A DNA stretch of 53,394 bases from positions 1 through 53,394 of the forward strand of contig PCCS01000065.1 of NCBI GenBank assembly GCA_002731825.1, given 5' to 3'. Positions within the stretch are counted from its first letter, which is position 1; the number at the start of each line of letters is the position of its first letter. The DNA is from Myxococcales bacterium (GTDB lineage: Bacteria; Myxococcota_A; Bradymonadia; UBA7976; UBA1532). Of the stretch, positions 1-7,707 are shown one piece after another. Below the pieces are notes generated by a model, which worked only from the letters and a program-made list of their open reading frames with translations, was not told the DNA's origin and did not search any database. A program made the position numbers and the translations under genes.

Positions 1-1691
1 CAGCCGCCGCCCTCGAGGCCGCGCGCACCGAGGGTGTGAATTCCGTCACCCCGCTCAATTGCGCAGCCGGGACAATGGCCAATGAAGCCGGTGATGCCTG
101 TGTACCCAATCTTGGAGCCAACGCAGAAGTCGCTGCAGACGGCACCGTGCAGGCGACGGCCGCAGCCCTTGAGGCCGCGCGCACAGAAGGTGTGAATTCT
201 GTCACCCCGCTCAATTGCTCAGCCGGGACAGTGGCCAACGCGGCCGGTGATGCCTGCATACCGAATCTTGGGGCCAACGCAGAAGTCGCCGCAGACGGCA
301 CTGTCCAGGCAACAGCCGCCGCCCTCGAGGCCGCGCGCACCGAGGGTGTGAATTCCGTCACCCCGCTCAATTGCGCAGCCGGGACAATGGCTAATGCAGC
401 CGGTGACGCCTGTGTACCCAATCTTGGGGCCAATGCCGAAGTCGCCGCAGACGGCACCGTGCAGGCGACGGCCGCAGCCCTTGAGGCCGCGCGCATCGAG
501 GGTGTGAATTCCGTCACCCCGCTCAATTGCGCAGCCGGGACAGTGGCCAATGCGGCCGGTGACGCCTGCATACCCAATCTTGGGGCCAACGCAGAAGTCG
601 CTGCAGACGGTACGGTGCAGGCAACAGCAGCTGCCTTGGAGACCGCCCGCGTTCTTGGAATCGAAAGCGTCGACGGCAGCACATTTTGCGGTGACACAAC
701 CGTCTGGGACGCACCGGCTGACTTGTGCGAGAGCGACGATTGTTTCAACGCGCCATGCCAAAACGGTGGGACCTGTATCGATGGTGATGCCAGCTACACA
801 TGCGAGTGCCCAGCCGGATACGGCGGTGCCAATTGTGAGGTCGATATCGATGATTGCGCAGTTAATCCCTGCCAAAACGGTGGGGCCTGTGCCGATGGCG
901 TGAACAGCTTTGTCTGCACCTGCGCTGCTGGGTTCGATGGGGATACCTGCGAAAATAACATCGATGATTGCGCGGACAACCCCTGCCTCAATGGCGGTGT
1001 TTGTACAGACGGAATTGCGACCTATACGTGTGACTGCGCCGACGGATTCATTGGAAACACATGTCAACTAGAGTCGGGGGTTGACGGGTTTCCACAGTCA
1101 TCGACCGGTGCAGATGCGCTGTTTAATTGTGCCAGTTATAATTATTTCCGTGTTCAAGAAATCTGCAATACGGGTGTATTCTTGGACTGCGACTGGGATA
1201 CTCCCTCACGAGAGTGCTCGATGGTATTTCAAAGGGGTGTCGATGGTAGGACCTGCATGATGTGGAATCGCTCGGAACCGCCCACGCGCGAAAATGCTGA
1301 ATTCGCAGGTCGAGAGTTTGGCAATTTCGATACGGCATCGCGCTATTTTGCGGGGAGTCAAACCTGTTATGCTCATACAGACGTGACCACGGGCGGTGGG
1401 TCAGGGTTTGGCTACAATCGAACCTTCGCCTGCGATACGGCCTTCTGCGAGGCCAGCTGCAGTGGGTTTGGATACCAATGCACCCTCAATACGGGTGCCA
1501 ATGTCGAAGCCGTCGACATGGGCTGCTCAGGGTTTGACGGCTACAGATGTACAGTCAACGCAAGCACATCGGTACAAACGATTACATTCAACGGAAGCGG
1601 AACAGGCAGTCAGATTTTGAACTACCAGTCTCGCGAAACAGACCGAAGTGGTGTTGGCAATAGCGTGCAGCAAAACTACACCGGGAATTGA
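1..1691 (+). CDS. EGF-like/tandem-repeat secreted surface protein, 5' end cut by window
   Basis: The reading frame is already open at base 3, so the true start lies upstream; the GTG at 36 is only an internal valine of a repeat. The protein begins with four 52-residue repeats, each with the pattern NSVTPLNC..AGT.AN.AGDAC.PNLG (two Cys per unit). Three calcium-binding EGF-like domains follow (about nt 730-1070, each with six Cys and DIDDC..NPC.NGG.C). A Cys-rich, Gly/Ser/Asn-rich tail of about 200 residues resembles no family I know. The Cys content and EGF modules indicate an exported, disulfide-bonded adhesin or matrix protein; no signal peptide is visible because the start is missing. The stop lies 6 bp before the cupin gene. 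Secretion and adhesion are inferences. Confidence 0.85.
   Translation, partial: AAALEAARTEGVNSVTPLNCAAGTMANEAGDACVPNLGANAEVAADGTVQATAAALEAARTEGVNSVTPLNCSAGTVANAAGDACIPNLGANAEVAADGTVQATAAALEAARTEGVNSVTPLNCAAGTMANAAGDACVPNLGANAEVAADGTVQATAAALEAARIEGVNSVTPLNCAAGTVANAAGDACIPNLGANAEVAADGTVQATAAALETARVLGIESVDGSTFCGDTTVWDAPADLCESDDCFNAPCQNGGTCIDGDASYTCECPAGYGGANCEVDIDDCAVNPCQNGGACADGVNSFVCTCAAGFDGDTCENNIDDCADNPCLNGGVCTDGIATYTCDCADGFIGNTCQLESGVDGFPQSSTGADALFNCASYNYFRVQEICNTGVFLDCDWDTPSRECSMVFQRGVDGRTCMMWNRSEPPTRENAEFAGREFGNFDTASRYFAGSQTCYAHTDVTTGGGSGFGYNRTFACDTAFCEASCSGFGYQCTLNTGANVEAVDMGCSGFDGYRCTVNASTSVQTITFNGSGTGSQILNYQSRETDRSGVGNSVQQNYTGN
33..656 (+). repeat. Four 156-bp in-frame tandem repeats with an alternating A/B (312-bp) pattern
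   Basis: Units start at 33, 189, 345 and 501 with a period of exactly 156 bp (52 codons). Units 1 and 3 resemble each other (GTMAN, DACVPNLG, and the same codons in the AAALEAAR tail). Units 2 and 4 share GTVAN and DACIPNLG. The first 32 bases of the window match the tail of the second unit, so the array continues upstream. This shows duplication of a two-unit block. Confidence 0.9.
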
Positions 1692-1697
1692 TGTCCA

Positions 1698-2183
1698 ATG
1701 GGGGATTATGCAGCCATCGTTGAGCGTCTACAGCTCGTGGCGCACCCAGAAGGTGGCTTTTACAAGGAGACCTACAGGGCGTCTTTGACCGTTGATTATG
1801 ACGGTGCCAGTCGCTCTGCATCGACGGCCATCTACTACTTGCTTCATGGCGATGCCATCTCCCGATTGCACAGAATCGATGCGGATGAGGGCTGGCATTG
1901 GCATGCCGGTGTTGGTCTACGCGTTCATGTCTTCGATGAGTCCGGCTACCGCGCATTGGATTTGGGCATGGACCTAGACGCAGGGCAGGCACCGCAACGC
2001 ATGGTGCCCGCGGGGGCTTGGTTTGGTGCTGAAGTCATCGGTGGCCAGGGCTATGCCTTAGTCAGCTGCACTGTGGCACCAGGCTTTGAGTTCAGTCGCT
2101 TTGAATTGGCCCATAGGGATACAGCTCTCGCCGACTGGCCTGAGCATCAAGCCATCATCAACCGGCTGCTGCCACGGCATTAA
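1698..2183 (+). CDS. Cupin superfamily protein, DUF985 family
   Basis: 161 residues, the usual length of the single-domain DUF985 (Cupin_5) family. Visible family hallmarks are the N-terminal HPEGGFYKETYR, the STAIYYLL strand, the LHRIDADEGWHWHAG metal/ligand-pocket region, and PAGAWFGAEV followed by the CTVAPGFEFSRFELA strand. No signal peptide, so cytoplasmic. The family is structurally known but its substrate is not established; sugar-epimerase-like or small-molecule binding is possible. The ATG starts 6 bp after the stop of the EGF/repeat gene, suggesting co-transcription, though a functional link is not obvious. Confidence 0.88.
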   Translation: MGDYAAIVERLQLVAHPEGGFYKETYRASLTVDYDGASRSASTAIYYLLHGDAISRLHRIDADEGWHWHAGVGLRVHVFDESGYRALDLGMDLDAGQAPQRMVPAGAWFGAEVIGGQGYALVSCTVAPGFEFSRFELAHRDTALADWPEHQAIINRLLPRH

Positions 2184-2418
2184 AGTACGTCCTTCGCTTA
2201 CGTGAAATTTAGCGATTCAGTTGGTTTACTTAGGCCGCAATGGATGTTTTGATACCCATGAGTTAGCCATCTTGGATCAGTGAGACCAACACTGGCCTGG
2301 TGTTTACAGAGGCTCAGTCAAAAGGTTGATTTTAAGTGGAGGATTGACTCCATTTCCATAGGAAAGACATGTCTTGAATGTCTGCTTTCAGGCTTTATAA
2401 AGGGTAGGGAGATTAAAA

Positions 2419-3786
2419 TTGAAGAAGCTATTTAAGATCATTGGCGGATTGTTTCTGGCACTGACTTTACTGTCCATTTATCGCCTGGCGACCTTGGATG
2501 TGGACAAGGTGGTTGAATCTGCGTCGCAGACTATGGCTGGGGTTCAGAAAGAGGCGGCGAAGGCAGCTGCAGCGAAGGTTCGAAAAGAGGACCCCGCCCA
2601 AATTGAAAAACGCAAACAAGTCATTGCTGAAAAAGCGAAAGTGTTCGTGGGCACATGGGCTGCCGATGTCAAAAAAACCATCGAAGGGTACAAGGCGGAG
2701 GCTGACGATCCGAGTCTTGATGACAAAATTGTAACGCCCGATCCATCCAGTAAGCTCTTTGGTTATTCGGACCTGCAATCTGAATACATTGTTCCATGGG
2801 CGTTTATGGGTAAGAAGAAGAAGTGTGGTGGCGATAAATTCGATGTCTATGACCCGGATAATAAGAGTAAGACGCTCAATGAGTTCGATCTACGAAAACT
2901 TGCCAGCAATAAGGAGTCGTATAAGGAGAGACTGACTGGGAAGTTATTTAAGTTTCATGGTTCGGCGACCTACCGAAGTGGCACGGACACCAAAGATAAC
3001 GGGACCGTCTGCGTCGACATTAAGGGTGGAAATATCAGCGGCGATATTGAGCTTTGCAGAAAGCCATATAACTTTAAAAAGAAGCGTTTCGATTTCATCA
3101 TGGCCACCGATGACGACTTTAAAAGTACGATTAACCCAAAACGTCGAAAAGCGAATATCAGGCACAATTTGGGCGCATATCGTAATACCACTAAGTACAA
3201 ATTCACTGTTGATGTTCCGGAAGACCAAGCCGAAGGACTCTTGAAGAATATGGACTTTGAGGTTGAGTTTTTACTGCAGCCAACGGGGCTGTCTTATCAT
3301 AAGAAGTGTAAGAGAGAGTGCCTGAAGTTTCTCGGTGTCAGAGACTGCGGTTACCACGATGATGGCTATGGAGTGTCTATGGACGCCAAAGTCCCCAGGA
3401 TGGTCATCAAGATGAATGGCAAAAAGGTGGTCAATTTAAATACGCTTGAGAAACCAACCGTCAAGATCCCCACGAGCGGCTTTGTCATTGGGTTAGATGT
3501 CAAACCAGCGAAAATATCGTCATCCGAGGCGTCAGGTAAAGCCACTGTTCATGTTCTTATGGCTGGAAAGAGCAAAAGTTTTGAAAACTTAGAATACAAA
3601 GTTGGGAAATATGGAGAGCTTACTTTTTCCGGAAATCAGGGCAATTGGGAAGAAATAGAGGTCCGTGCTCTTGTCGACGAGCCTGGATTTTTGAGGGCAA
3701 CACTGAACTCAGAGTCTGGCATGTTCGCGAGCTATTTTAAGTCTGGTGATCCAAAGTCGGTAAAATGGACCGCCACCGCAAAGTAG
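2419..3786 (+). CDS. Lys-rich exported or membrane-anchored protein of unknown function
   Basis: 455 residues from a TTG start preceded by an AGGGAG ribosome site at about 2405. Residues 1-22 are a Lys-Lys start plus a hydrophobic stretch (FKIIGGLFLALTLLSIY), an uncleaved anchor or signal peptide. A Lys/Ala/Glu-rich helical stalk follows (about 30-95), then a beta-rich body with several Cys (KKKCGGDKFD, GTVCVDI, CKRECLKFLGVRDCGYH). The sequence is poorer in GC than its neighbours. No family recognised; an envelope location is inferred from the N-terminus only. It has its own upstream gap of 235 bp and no partner gene on the same strand. Confidence 0.8.
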   Translation: MKKLFKIIGGLFLALTLLSIYRLATLDVDKVVESASQTMAGVQKEAAKAAAAKVRKEDPAQIEKRKQVIAEKAKVFVGTWAADVKKTIEGYKAEADDPSLDDKIVTPDPSSKLFGYSDLQSEYIVPWAFMGKKKKCGGDKFDVYDPDNKSKTLNEFDLRKLASNKESYKERLTGKLFKFHGSATYRSGTDTKDNGTVCVDIKGGNISGDIELCRKPYNFKKKRFDFIMATDDDFKSTINPKRRKANIRHNLGAYRNTTKYKFTVDVPEDQAEGLLKNMDFEVEFLLQPTGLSYHKKCKRECLKFLGVRDCGYHDDGYGVSMDAKVPRMVIKMNGKKVVNLNTLEKPTVKIPTSGFVIGLDVKPAKISSSEASGKATVHVLMAGKSKSFENLEYKVGKYGELTFSGNQGNWEEIEVRALVDEPGFLRATLNSESGMFASYFKSGDPKSVKWTATAK

Positions 3787-3912
3787 CGCTCTAGTTTTAA
3801 ATTGACGCACTGAGGCGTCTGGCTACATTTCATGGCTGCGACATCCAAGTGCCGTTCCATCGATTAGATCGGGGGATTGACTGGTCTCATCTACAGAGGT
3901 ACCGGCCGGCAA

Positions 3913-3932
3913 AGCACGGCATCAGCCGTGCT
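3913..3932. other. Perfect 8-bp GC-rich hairpin, possible terminator
   Basis: AGCACGGC and GCCGTGCT flank the 4-base loop ATCA. It lies between the ends of the Lys-rich gene (plus, stop 3786) and the SelW-like gene (minus, stop 4043). There is no clear U-tract on plus; minus has only TTT after it. It may end either transcript, or act as an RNA stabiliser. Confidence 0.45.
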
Positions 3933-4042
3933 CGGAGACAGAGTCAATCAACTCGTATTTAGAACTCTTTTAAATTTTCCGAGCCGACGTTCGCAGCCGA
4001 CGACTCACCATGTGAACATGCTATCAGCTCTTGCTTTTTGGC

Positions 4043-4282
4043 TTATATCGTCAGTGACAAGCCAATGAGTTCGGCGATGAAGCCGGGTGCGGGGAACCGA
4101 CCGCCGAACATATCCTCTTTGCTATAGATCAAAGCGTCGCCAAGATGGACGTCGAAAATCCCGTCAGAGCCTTCGATCAGCGCCACATGCGCAGTCGGAT
4201 AGGCTTGTTTGATTTCTGCTTCCACCCGGGAAGCATGGCCTCGGTAGTTTCAGGATCCGCAGGCGATAATGGCAACCTTCAT
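4043..4282 (-). CDS. SelW-like (Rdx family) selenoprotein with in-frame UGA as selenocysteine
   Basis: 79 residues if UGA is decoded. From an ATG at 4282, with GGAG 5 nt upstream, the frame reads MKVAIIACGS-U-NYRGHASRV then EAEIKQAYPTAHVALIEGSDG...FGGRFPAPGFIAELIGL. The single internal TGA at 4250-4252 falls exactly where Rdx proteins (SelW/SelT/SelH type, thioredoxin-like) carry Sec or Cys in their N-terminal CxxU/CxxC motif, here C8-G-S-U11. The downstream part matches the family in length and pattern (VxLIEGSDGIFDVxxGDxLIYSK). A hairpin 14 nt after the UGA has the size and spacing of a bacterial SECIS. Family role: presumed redox protein. A caller that reads UGA as stop would miss this gene or report only the part from 4225 down. 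It lies 98 bp downstream of the enoyl-CoA isomerase gene on the same strand. Confidence 0.85.
4217..4235 (-). promoter_or_regulatory. Bacterial SECIS-like hairpin
   Basis: On the minus strand TGCTTCC-CGGGT-GGAAGCA forms a perfect 7-bp stem with a 5-nt loop. It starts 14 nt after the UGA, and the loop starts 21 nt after it, within the spacing usual for bacterial SECIS elements (roughly 16-37 nt to the apical loop). The loop has G at its second position, as the consensus requires. It lies within the coding sequence, as bacterial SECIS elements do. Confidence 0.75.
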
Positions 4283-4357
4283 AGTGACTCCAGACGGGTT
4301 GATAGACCCCTTATCATAGGCGGCCTAGGCGTTACTTTTCAAGGGCGCGCGTTCGGG

Positions 4358-4377
4358 AAAAAAGGGGGACGGCCCCT
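4358..4377 (-). terminator. Rho-independent terminator after the enoyl-CoA isomerase gene
   Basis: On minus: AGGGG-CCGTC-CCCCT followed immediately by a run of T. It sits 4 bp beyond the stop of the isomerase gene. The stem is short (5 bp) but GC-rich with a proper U-tract. Confidence 0.6.
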
Positions 4378-4380
4378 GAT

Positions 4381-5229
4381 TTACTTAGGTAGCATCCGTC
4401 CCCACAGTGGCCGGCTCGCCCAAAGAGTGAGAAACATCAGTGCGGGCCCACGCTTCTTCTTAGTCCACAAGAATTTGAATTGGTTTTTTAAAAACGGTGT
4501 GGCCAAAAAACAGTCGGCGATGTTCTTGGACTCGACTGCATTGACGTCCTTGAGCTCATCTCTCGTCGAATTCGCTCTGTAGGTCCGGGTTTTGCCATCG
4601 GCAATCCATTTCTCGCAAATGGCCTGAGCCTCGGTCAACAGCTGCTCATGGGGCGCAACCCATTGGACAAGACCGACATCCAGTGCCTCCGCTGCCATAG
4701 GAACCCAGCCCTCGGCACCCAGCATGCGTTCGGCATTGTCCTTGCCCATAAGGCGCTCGAATAAAATACTGGAACAGCCTTCGGGGCAGACGCCCAACTT
4801 GGCGAATGGTGTTGAGAAACTGGCATTGTCCGATGCGATGATCCCATCACAGAGCGTGGCTGATGTGGTCGCCGCACCAATGCTCGGTCCATTGACTGCG
4901 GCCAAGATGGGTTTTGGGAAATCGATGAAGGTGTCGAACAAAGCCCGATTGTGTTCGACGATCAGGCCGTGGAGCGTCCTCGGATGTCCTAACTTGAGCG
5001 TGGCCCCCAAATTGACGCCTGCGCAGTAGTAGGGGTCTGCACCTGTTAAAATCACCGCCGATACGTCGTCGGCGGTTGCTGCATCAGACAGCGCGTCGGT
5101 CAACGCGGCCATCATATCTGCGGTCCAGCCATTAAGGCGCCGCGGCATATTCATGGTGAGGGTGAGCACCTGATTGTCCAAAGCGCGCAAGATCAGGCCG
5201 GTTTGGGCCTTTGAGTCAGGATCTGTCAC
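4381..5229 (-). CDS. Enoyl-CoA hydratase/isomerase family, probably delta3-delta2-enoyl-CoA isomerase
   Basis: 282 residues, crotonase fold. Oxyanion-hole segments are CAGVNLGA (69-76) and NGPSIGAA (113-120). The motif FAKLGVCPEGCSS (142-154) places one acidic residue, Glu150, where peroxisomal-type ECI2/PECI isomerases carry the catalytic Glu (SPEGCSS). The second hydratase Glu seems absent (GPSIGAATTSAT), so isomerase rather than hydratase is favoured. Role: shifting double bonds during beta-oxidation of unsaturated fatty acids in the cytoplasm. The start is GTG with AAGG about 11 nt upstream. It is isolated from other beta-oxidation genes. Confidence 0.88.
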   Translation of the reverse strand: MTDPDSKAQTGLILRALDNQVLTLTMNMPRRLNGWTADMMAALTDALSDAATADDVSAVILTGADPYYCAGVNLGATLKLGHPRTLHGLIVEHNRALFDTFIDFPKPILAAVNGPSIGAATTSATLCDGIIASDNASFSTPFAKLGVCPEGCSSILFERLMGKDNAERMLGAEGWVPMAAEALDVGLVQWVAPHEQLLTEAQAICEKWIADGKTRTYRANSTRDELKDVNAVESKNIADCFLATPFLKNQFKFLWTKKKRGPALMFLTLWASRPLWGRMLPK

Positions 5230-5375
5230 AGTCCAAAAACCTTCCAGTCGTTCGGGGTTTTCCGTATTGACTCAAGCTGAGGTGCAATCGATGGCCCAGG
5301 CCAGTCGTCACGGAATCGGTCTCTCATGCCCGCGGCGGGATTGCCGCTTTTGGCATTGGATGTCTCGAATCAGTC

Positions 5376-6089
5376 TTAATCGATGGTGTGATGCAGACTT
5401 AATTGGAACTGGCCTTTACTCCAGCTGGTGGTGGTCTGCTGCATGTAACCGCCTTGTACTCGCAGCGTATCTAAGATGCTGTACCCCAACGCCCCATACG
5501 CCCGATTGCGATCGAAGAACTGGACGGATATGCCATCACCAATGCCACGTTGGCCATTGATGAACACTTCGTCATAAGCCGCTAAATATATGGCTCCCTT
5601 TTTCAAGTTTGCTTGGTTGAGTGGCACGTTAATAAACAGGGCGTAGCGATAGCGTGTTCTTAAATCGGGTGTCTCCACGATCCGCTGCTCGTAGCGAAAC
5701 CGGTGGGTCAAGTATAAGTGACCCGCAATCTTGTGAGGCAAGAGTGCCTCTTGATAGATGCGGTGTTCTGCCACTGTGTCCGACCCATCACCAAATTCCC
5801 CTGTGCTGATGTATGCATAGCCCAGAGTCAGCTTGGCTTTGATTTGTTTTGGTCTGTAGGTGACACCGCCGCGCAACAAAAGCTGTTCTAAGTCACCCAT
5901 GGCATCCCAATTTCGGTATTGGATATCACCTTGTAGGCCAATGCGGCCCTGAGTCTCCGTCTCGCCACCAGGGACGGACCAAAAATACATATACCAGCCA
6001 CCCAGCTGGTCTTCGTCCGGTTGCGCTAGAGCTGATTGAAATGACCCAAGAGTCATCATCATGACCAGTAAAGCCGTTAGTCTCGCCAT
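5376..6089 (-). CDS. DUF2490 outer-membrane beta-barrel protein
   Basis: 237 residues from the ATG at 6089. I prefer this to the in-frame GTG at 6110 because the AAGGAG ribosome site lies between them. Signal peptide MARLTALLVMMMTLGSFQSALA, then mature QPDEDQLGGWYMYFW. The body alternates short amphipathic strands typical of DUF2490 (LQGDIQYRNWD, LRGGVTYRP, YLTHRFRYEQRI, RTRYRYALFINVPLN, LGYSILDTLRVQGGYMQQ), and ends in a Trp/His-rich last strand. The family is a predicted 10-12 strand outer-membrane barrel of unknown role. Single-gene transcript by spacing. Confidence 0.85.
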   Translation of the reverse strand: MARLTALLVMMMTLGSFQSALAQPDEDQLGGWYMYFWSVPGGETETQGRIGLQGDIQYRNWDAMGDLEQLLLRGGVTYRPKQIKAKLTLGYAYISTGEFGDGSDTVAEHRIYQEALLPHKIAGHLYLTHRFRYEQRIVETPDLRTRYRYALFINVPLNQANLKKGAIYLAAYDEVFINGQRGIGDGISVQFFDRNRAYGALGYSILDTLRVQGGYMQQTTTSWSKGQFQLSLHHTID

Positions 6090-6454
6090 TTTATTCCCTC
6101 TCCTTGGCACATTTACTTTGGGTAGACTATGGAGTTCGTCTCCATTTTTAAAGTCCCTTAATTGTATCGGGACTCGATGAGTAGATCGTCCGTCTTCAGC
6201 GTGGGTTACCTACACCCAGCGGTTGGGCCTTGAAGTCGGTTTAGACAGCTCAAAGATGGGTCGGGGAACTCTCTATATTAAACTCAATGAGGGCATTGTT
6301 AAAGGTCAGGATAGACGTCCAAAAGGTGCTCGATGCCATTTAAATTTGCGAATGCAAGATTGGACCGCTTTACTTTTTTGGTCGGGTGACGAACAAAAAT
6401 ACGCCGAGTCCATTGGGATTTACAGCCATTTCGGTCGGTGACCAGGGAGGGGTC
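6090..6454. other. Intergenic region with two hairpins, divergent promoter area
   Basis: 365 bp between the DUF2490 gene (minus) and the MotA-like pair (plus). ATGGAG-TTCGT-CTCCAT (6129-6145) is followed on plus by TTTT, and AGTCCC...GGGACT (6152-6174, 11-nt loop) lies next to it. Both fall in the upstream region of DUF2490. No convincing gene: a 72-codon frame at 6223-6441 has no ribosome site and matches nothing I know. Confidence 0.4.
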
Positions 6455-6991
6455 GTGCTTCGTTTTCTATGCTTTAGTTTTGGGATTGGTTTGCTGCTCA
6501 TGGGCATTATGCTAGGCGGCGAGCTGAGACTGTTTATCGATTGGCCAAGTTTAATGATGACCGTCGGCGGTGGCTTTATCTTCTGCTATGGCGTGCACTC
6601 ACCATCGGCCCTCAATGAGGCGTTGCGCATGGCCAATGGCTCAGGGTCGGTCTCTCCAGCAGACGCCCAGAGATATGATGCGGTCTTAGAGACATTTTCA
6701 AATACCCTGATTGCATCGGGCGTCATCGGGACCCTCATCGGGATGGTCAACATGCTGGCCAATATGGACGAACCGAAACACATTGGGCCTGCCTGTGCTG
6801 TGGCGATTTTGACGCTTCTCTATGCGGCGATTCTCAGTGGTGTCGTCATCAATCCACTGCGGGGCCGGTTGAAAAGTCGAGTTGATGGGGTCATGGCCTC
6901 ATCTAAAGGCCCGTCCGCCACCCTGCCAGCGTCCTTTTTCATCATGATCTCCATTTTGCTGATGACCATGACCGTGCTGGAAATCAGCTAG
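6455..6991 (+). CDS. Compact MotA/TolQ/ExbB-type membrane protein (first of a pair)
   Basis: 178 residues from GTG 6455, preceded by a strong GGGAGG site; the longer frame from 6386 lacks one. Hydrophobic segments: about 3-20 (FLCFSFGIGLLLMGIMLG), 30-47, 85-105, 107-135 and 155-176. The stretch SGVIGTLIGMVNMLANMDEPKHIGP..AVAILTLLYAAIL matches the pore-lining TM3-TM4 region of MotA. The long cytoplasmic domain between TM2 and TM3 of true MotA (about 100 residues) is cut to about 35, and a fifth segment is added. Likely part of an ion-driven inner-membrane stator or channel, but no MotB/ExbD/TolR partner is encoded nearby. Followed after 8 bp by a paralogue. Confidence 0.72.
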   Translation: MLRFLCFSFGIGLLLMGIMLGGELRLFIDWPSLMMTVGGGFIFCYGVHSPSALNEALRMANGSGSVSPADAQRYDAVLETFSNTLIASGVIGTLIGMVNMLANMDEPKHIGPACAVAILTLLYAAILSGVVINPLRGRLKSRVDGVMASSKGPSATLPASFFIMISILLMTMTVLEIS

Positions 6992-6999
6992 GGTCGCCG

Positions 7000-7560
7000 G
7001 TGGTTCGTACTGTCTCATATATGGCGGGATTTGCCCTGATGCTGGCCGGCATGGCTTTGGGTGGGGTGGTGTCGCATTTTATGGAACCCACGGCGGCGTC
7101 TCTTGTCTTTGGAACACTGGTTTTTGTAGGCCTCGGGCACCATGGTGGCGCGCCTATCTTGGCTGCGATCAGAGCGGCCTTCGGGTCGTCTGATTCAGTT
7201 CATCTTGTCAGCCACTACCACGTTCTGCAGAGCTTACGGCGTTTGGCCAATGGCTGTGGCTTAATCGGAGCGCTTGTGGGTTTGGTTCTCTACCTGAGCA
7301 ATCTAGGCGGGGCGTCGTCCTTATTAGGACAGCCCATCGCCATCGTTCTCATGAGCATGCTCTATGGCCTGTTTACCGGAGAATTACTGCTCGGTCCCTT
7401 GTGTTCGAGATTGCGTGCCATCGGCCCCACCGATGCCGATTGGGATACGCCAGATGATAAGCGTACTTACGTATTGGCCATCTCAATTGTCTCCATGCTT
7501 CTGTTTGTCTTTTTTATGTACATGACAGCTAAACTACTCGGAACATTGGGTTCGTCTTGA
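7000..7560 (+). CDS. Second compact MotA-like membrane protein of the pair
   Basis: 186 residues from GTG 7000 (an ATG at 7021 is an alternative). Paralogue of the preceding gene: AGFALMLAGMALGG aligns with its first membrane helix, and NGCGLIGALVGLVLYLSNLGGASSLLGQPIAIVLMSMLYGLFTGELLLGPL with its TM3-TM4 block. The C-terminal helix ISIVSMLLFVFFMYMTA also corresponds. The acidic 'NMDEPK' motif is replaced by 'NLGGAS', so the two subunits differ in the pore region and may form a hetero-oligomer. The 8-bp spacing implies coupled translation. No periplasmic partner gene follows. Confidence 0.68.
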   Translation: MVRTVSYMAGFALMLAGMALGGVVSHFMEPTAASLVFGTLVFVGLGHHGGAPILAAIRAAFGSSDSVHLVSHYHVLQSLRRLANGCGLIGALVGLVLYLSNLGGASSLLGQPIAIVLMSMLYGLFTGELLLGPLCSRLRAIGPTDADWDTPDDKRTYVLAISIVSMLLFVFFMYMTAKLLGTLGSS

Positions 7561-7707
7561 AAGCCGTTAGAGATGCATTAATTACAATGCTATTCTGAGG
7601 CGAGCATACGAGATGACGTCACCTAGATAGGCTTAAGTTAAAAGACCGATTTCGAGACCGAACCGACGCCCATCTACTGGCGCGTCAGCCCAGGGGTAGA
7701 CACCGAC

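Noticed and set aside
33-656. Possible CRISPR-like array
   Set aside because: The units are contiguous 156-bp in-frame coding repeats without unique spacers.
219-1067. 282-codon open frame on the minus strand through the EGF/repeat gene
   Set aside because: It mirrors the repeat gene; its own repeats are antisense copies of the 52-residue units, and no ribosome site is present.
4043-4225. Short protein starting at GTG 4225, or a pseudogene with a nonsense mutation
   Set aside because: The family-specific CGS motif, the ribosome site at 4288-4291 and a SECIS-type hairpin right after the UGA make Sec decoding the better reading.
6455-7560. True flagellar motA genes
   Set aside because: Too short, lacking the MotA cytoplasmic domain, and no motB or flagellar gene nearby.
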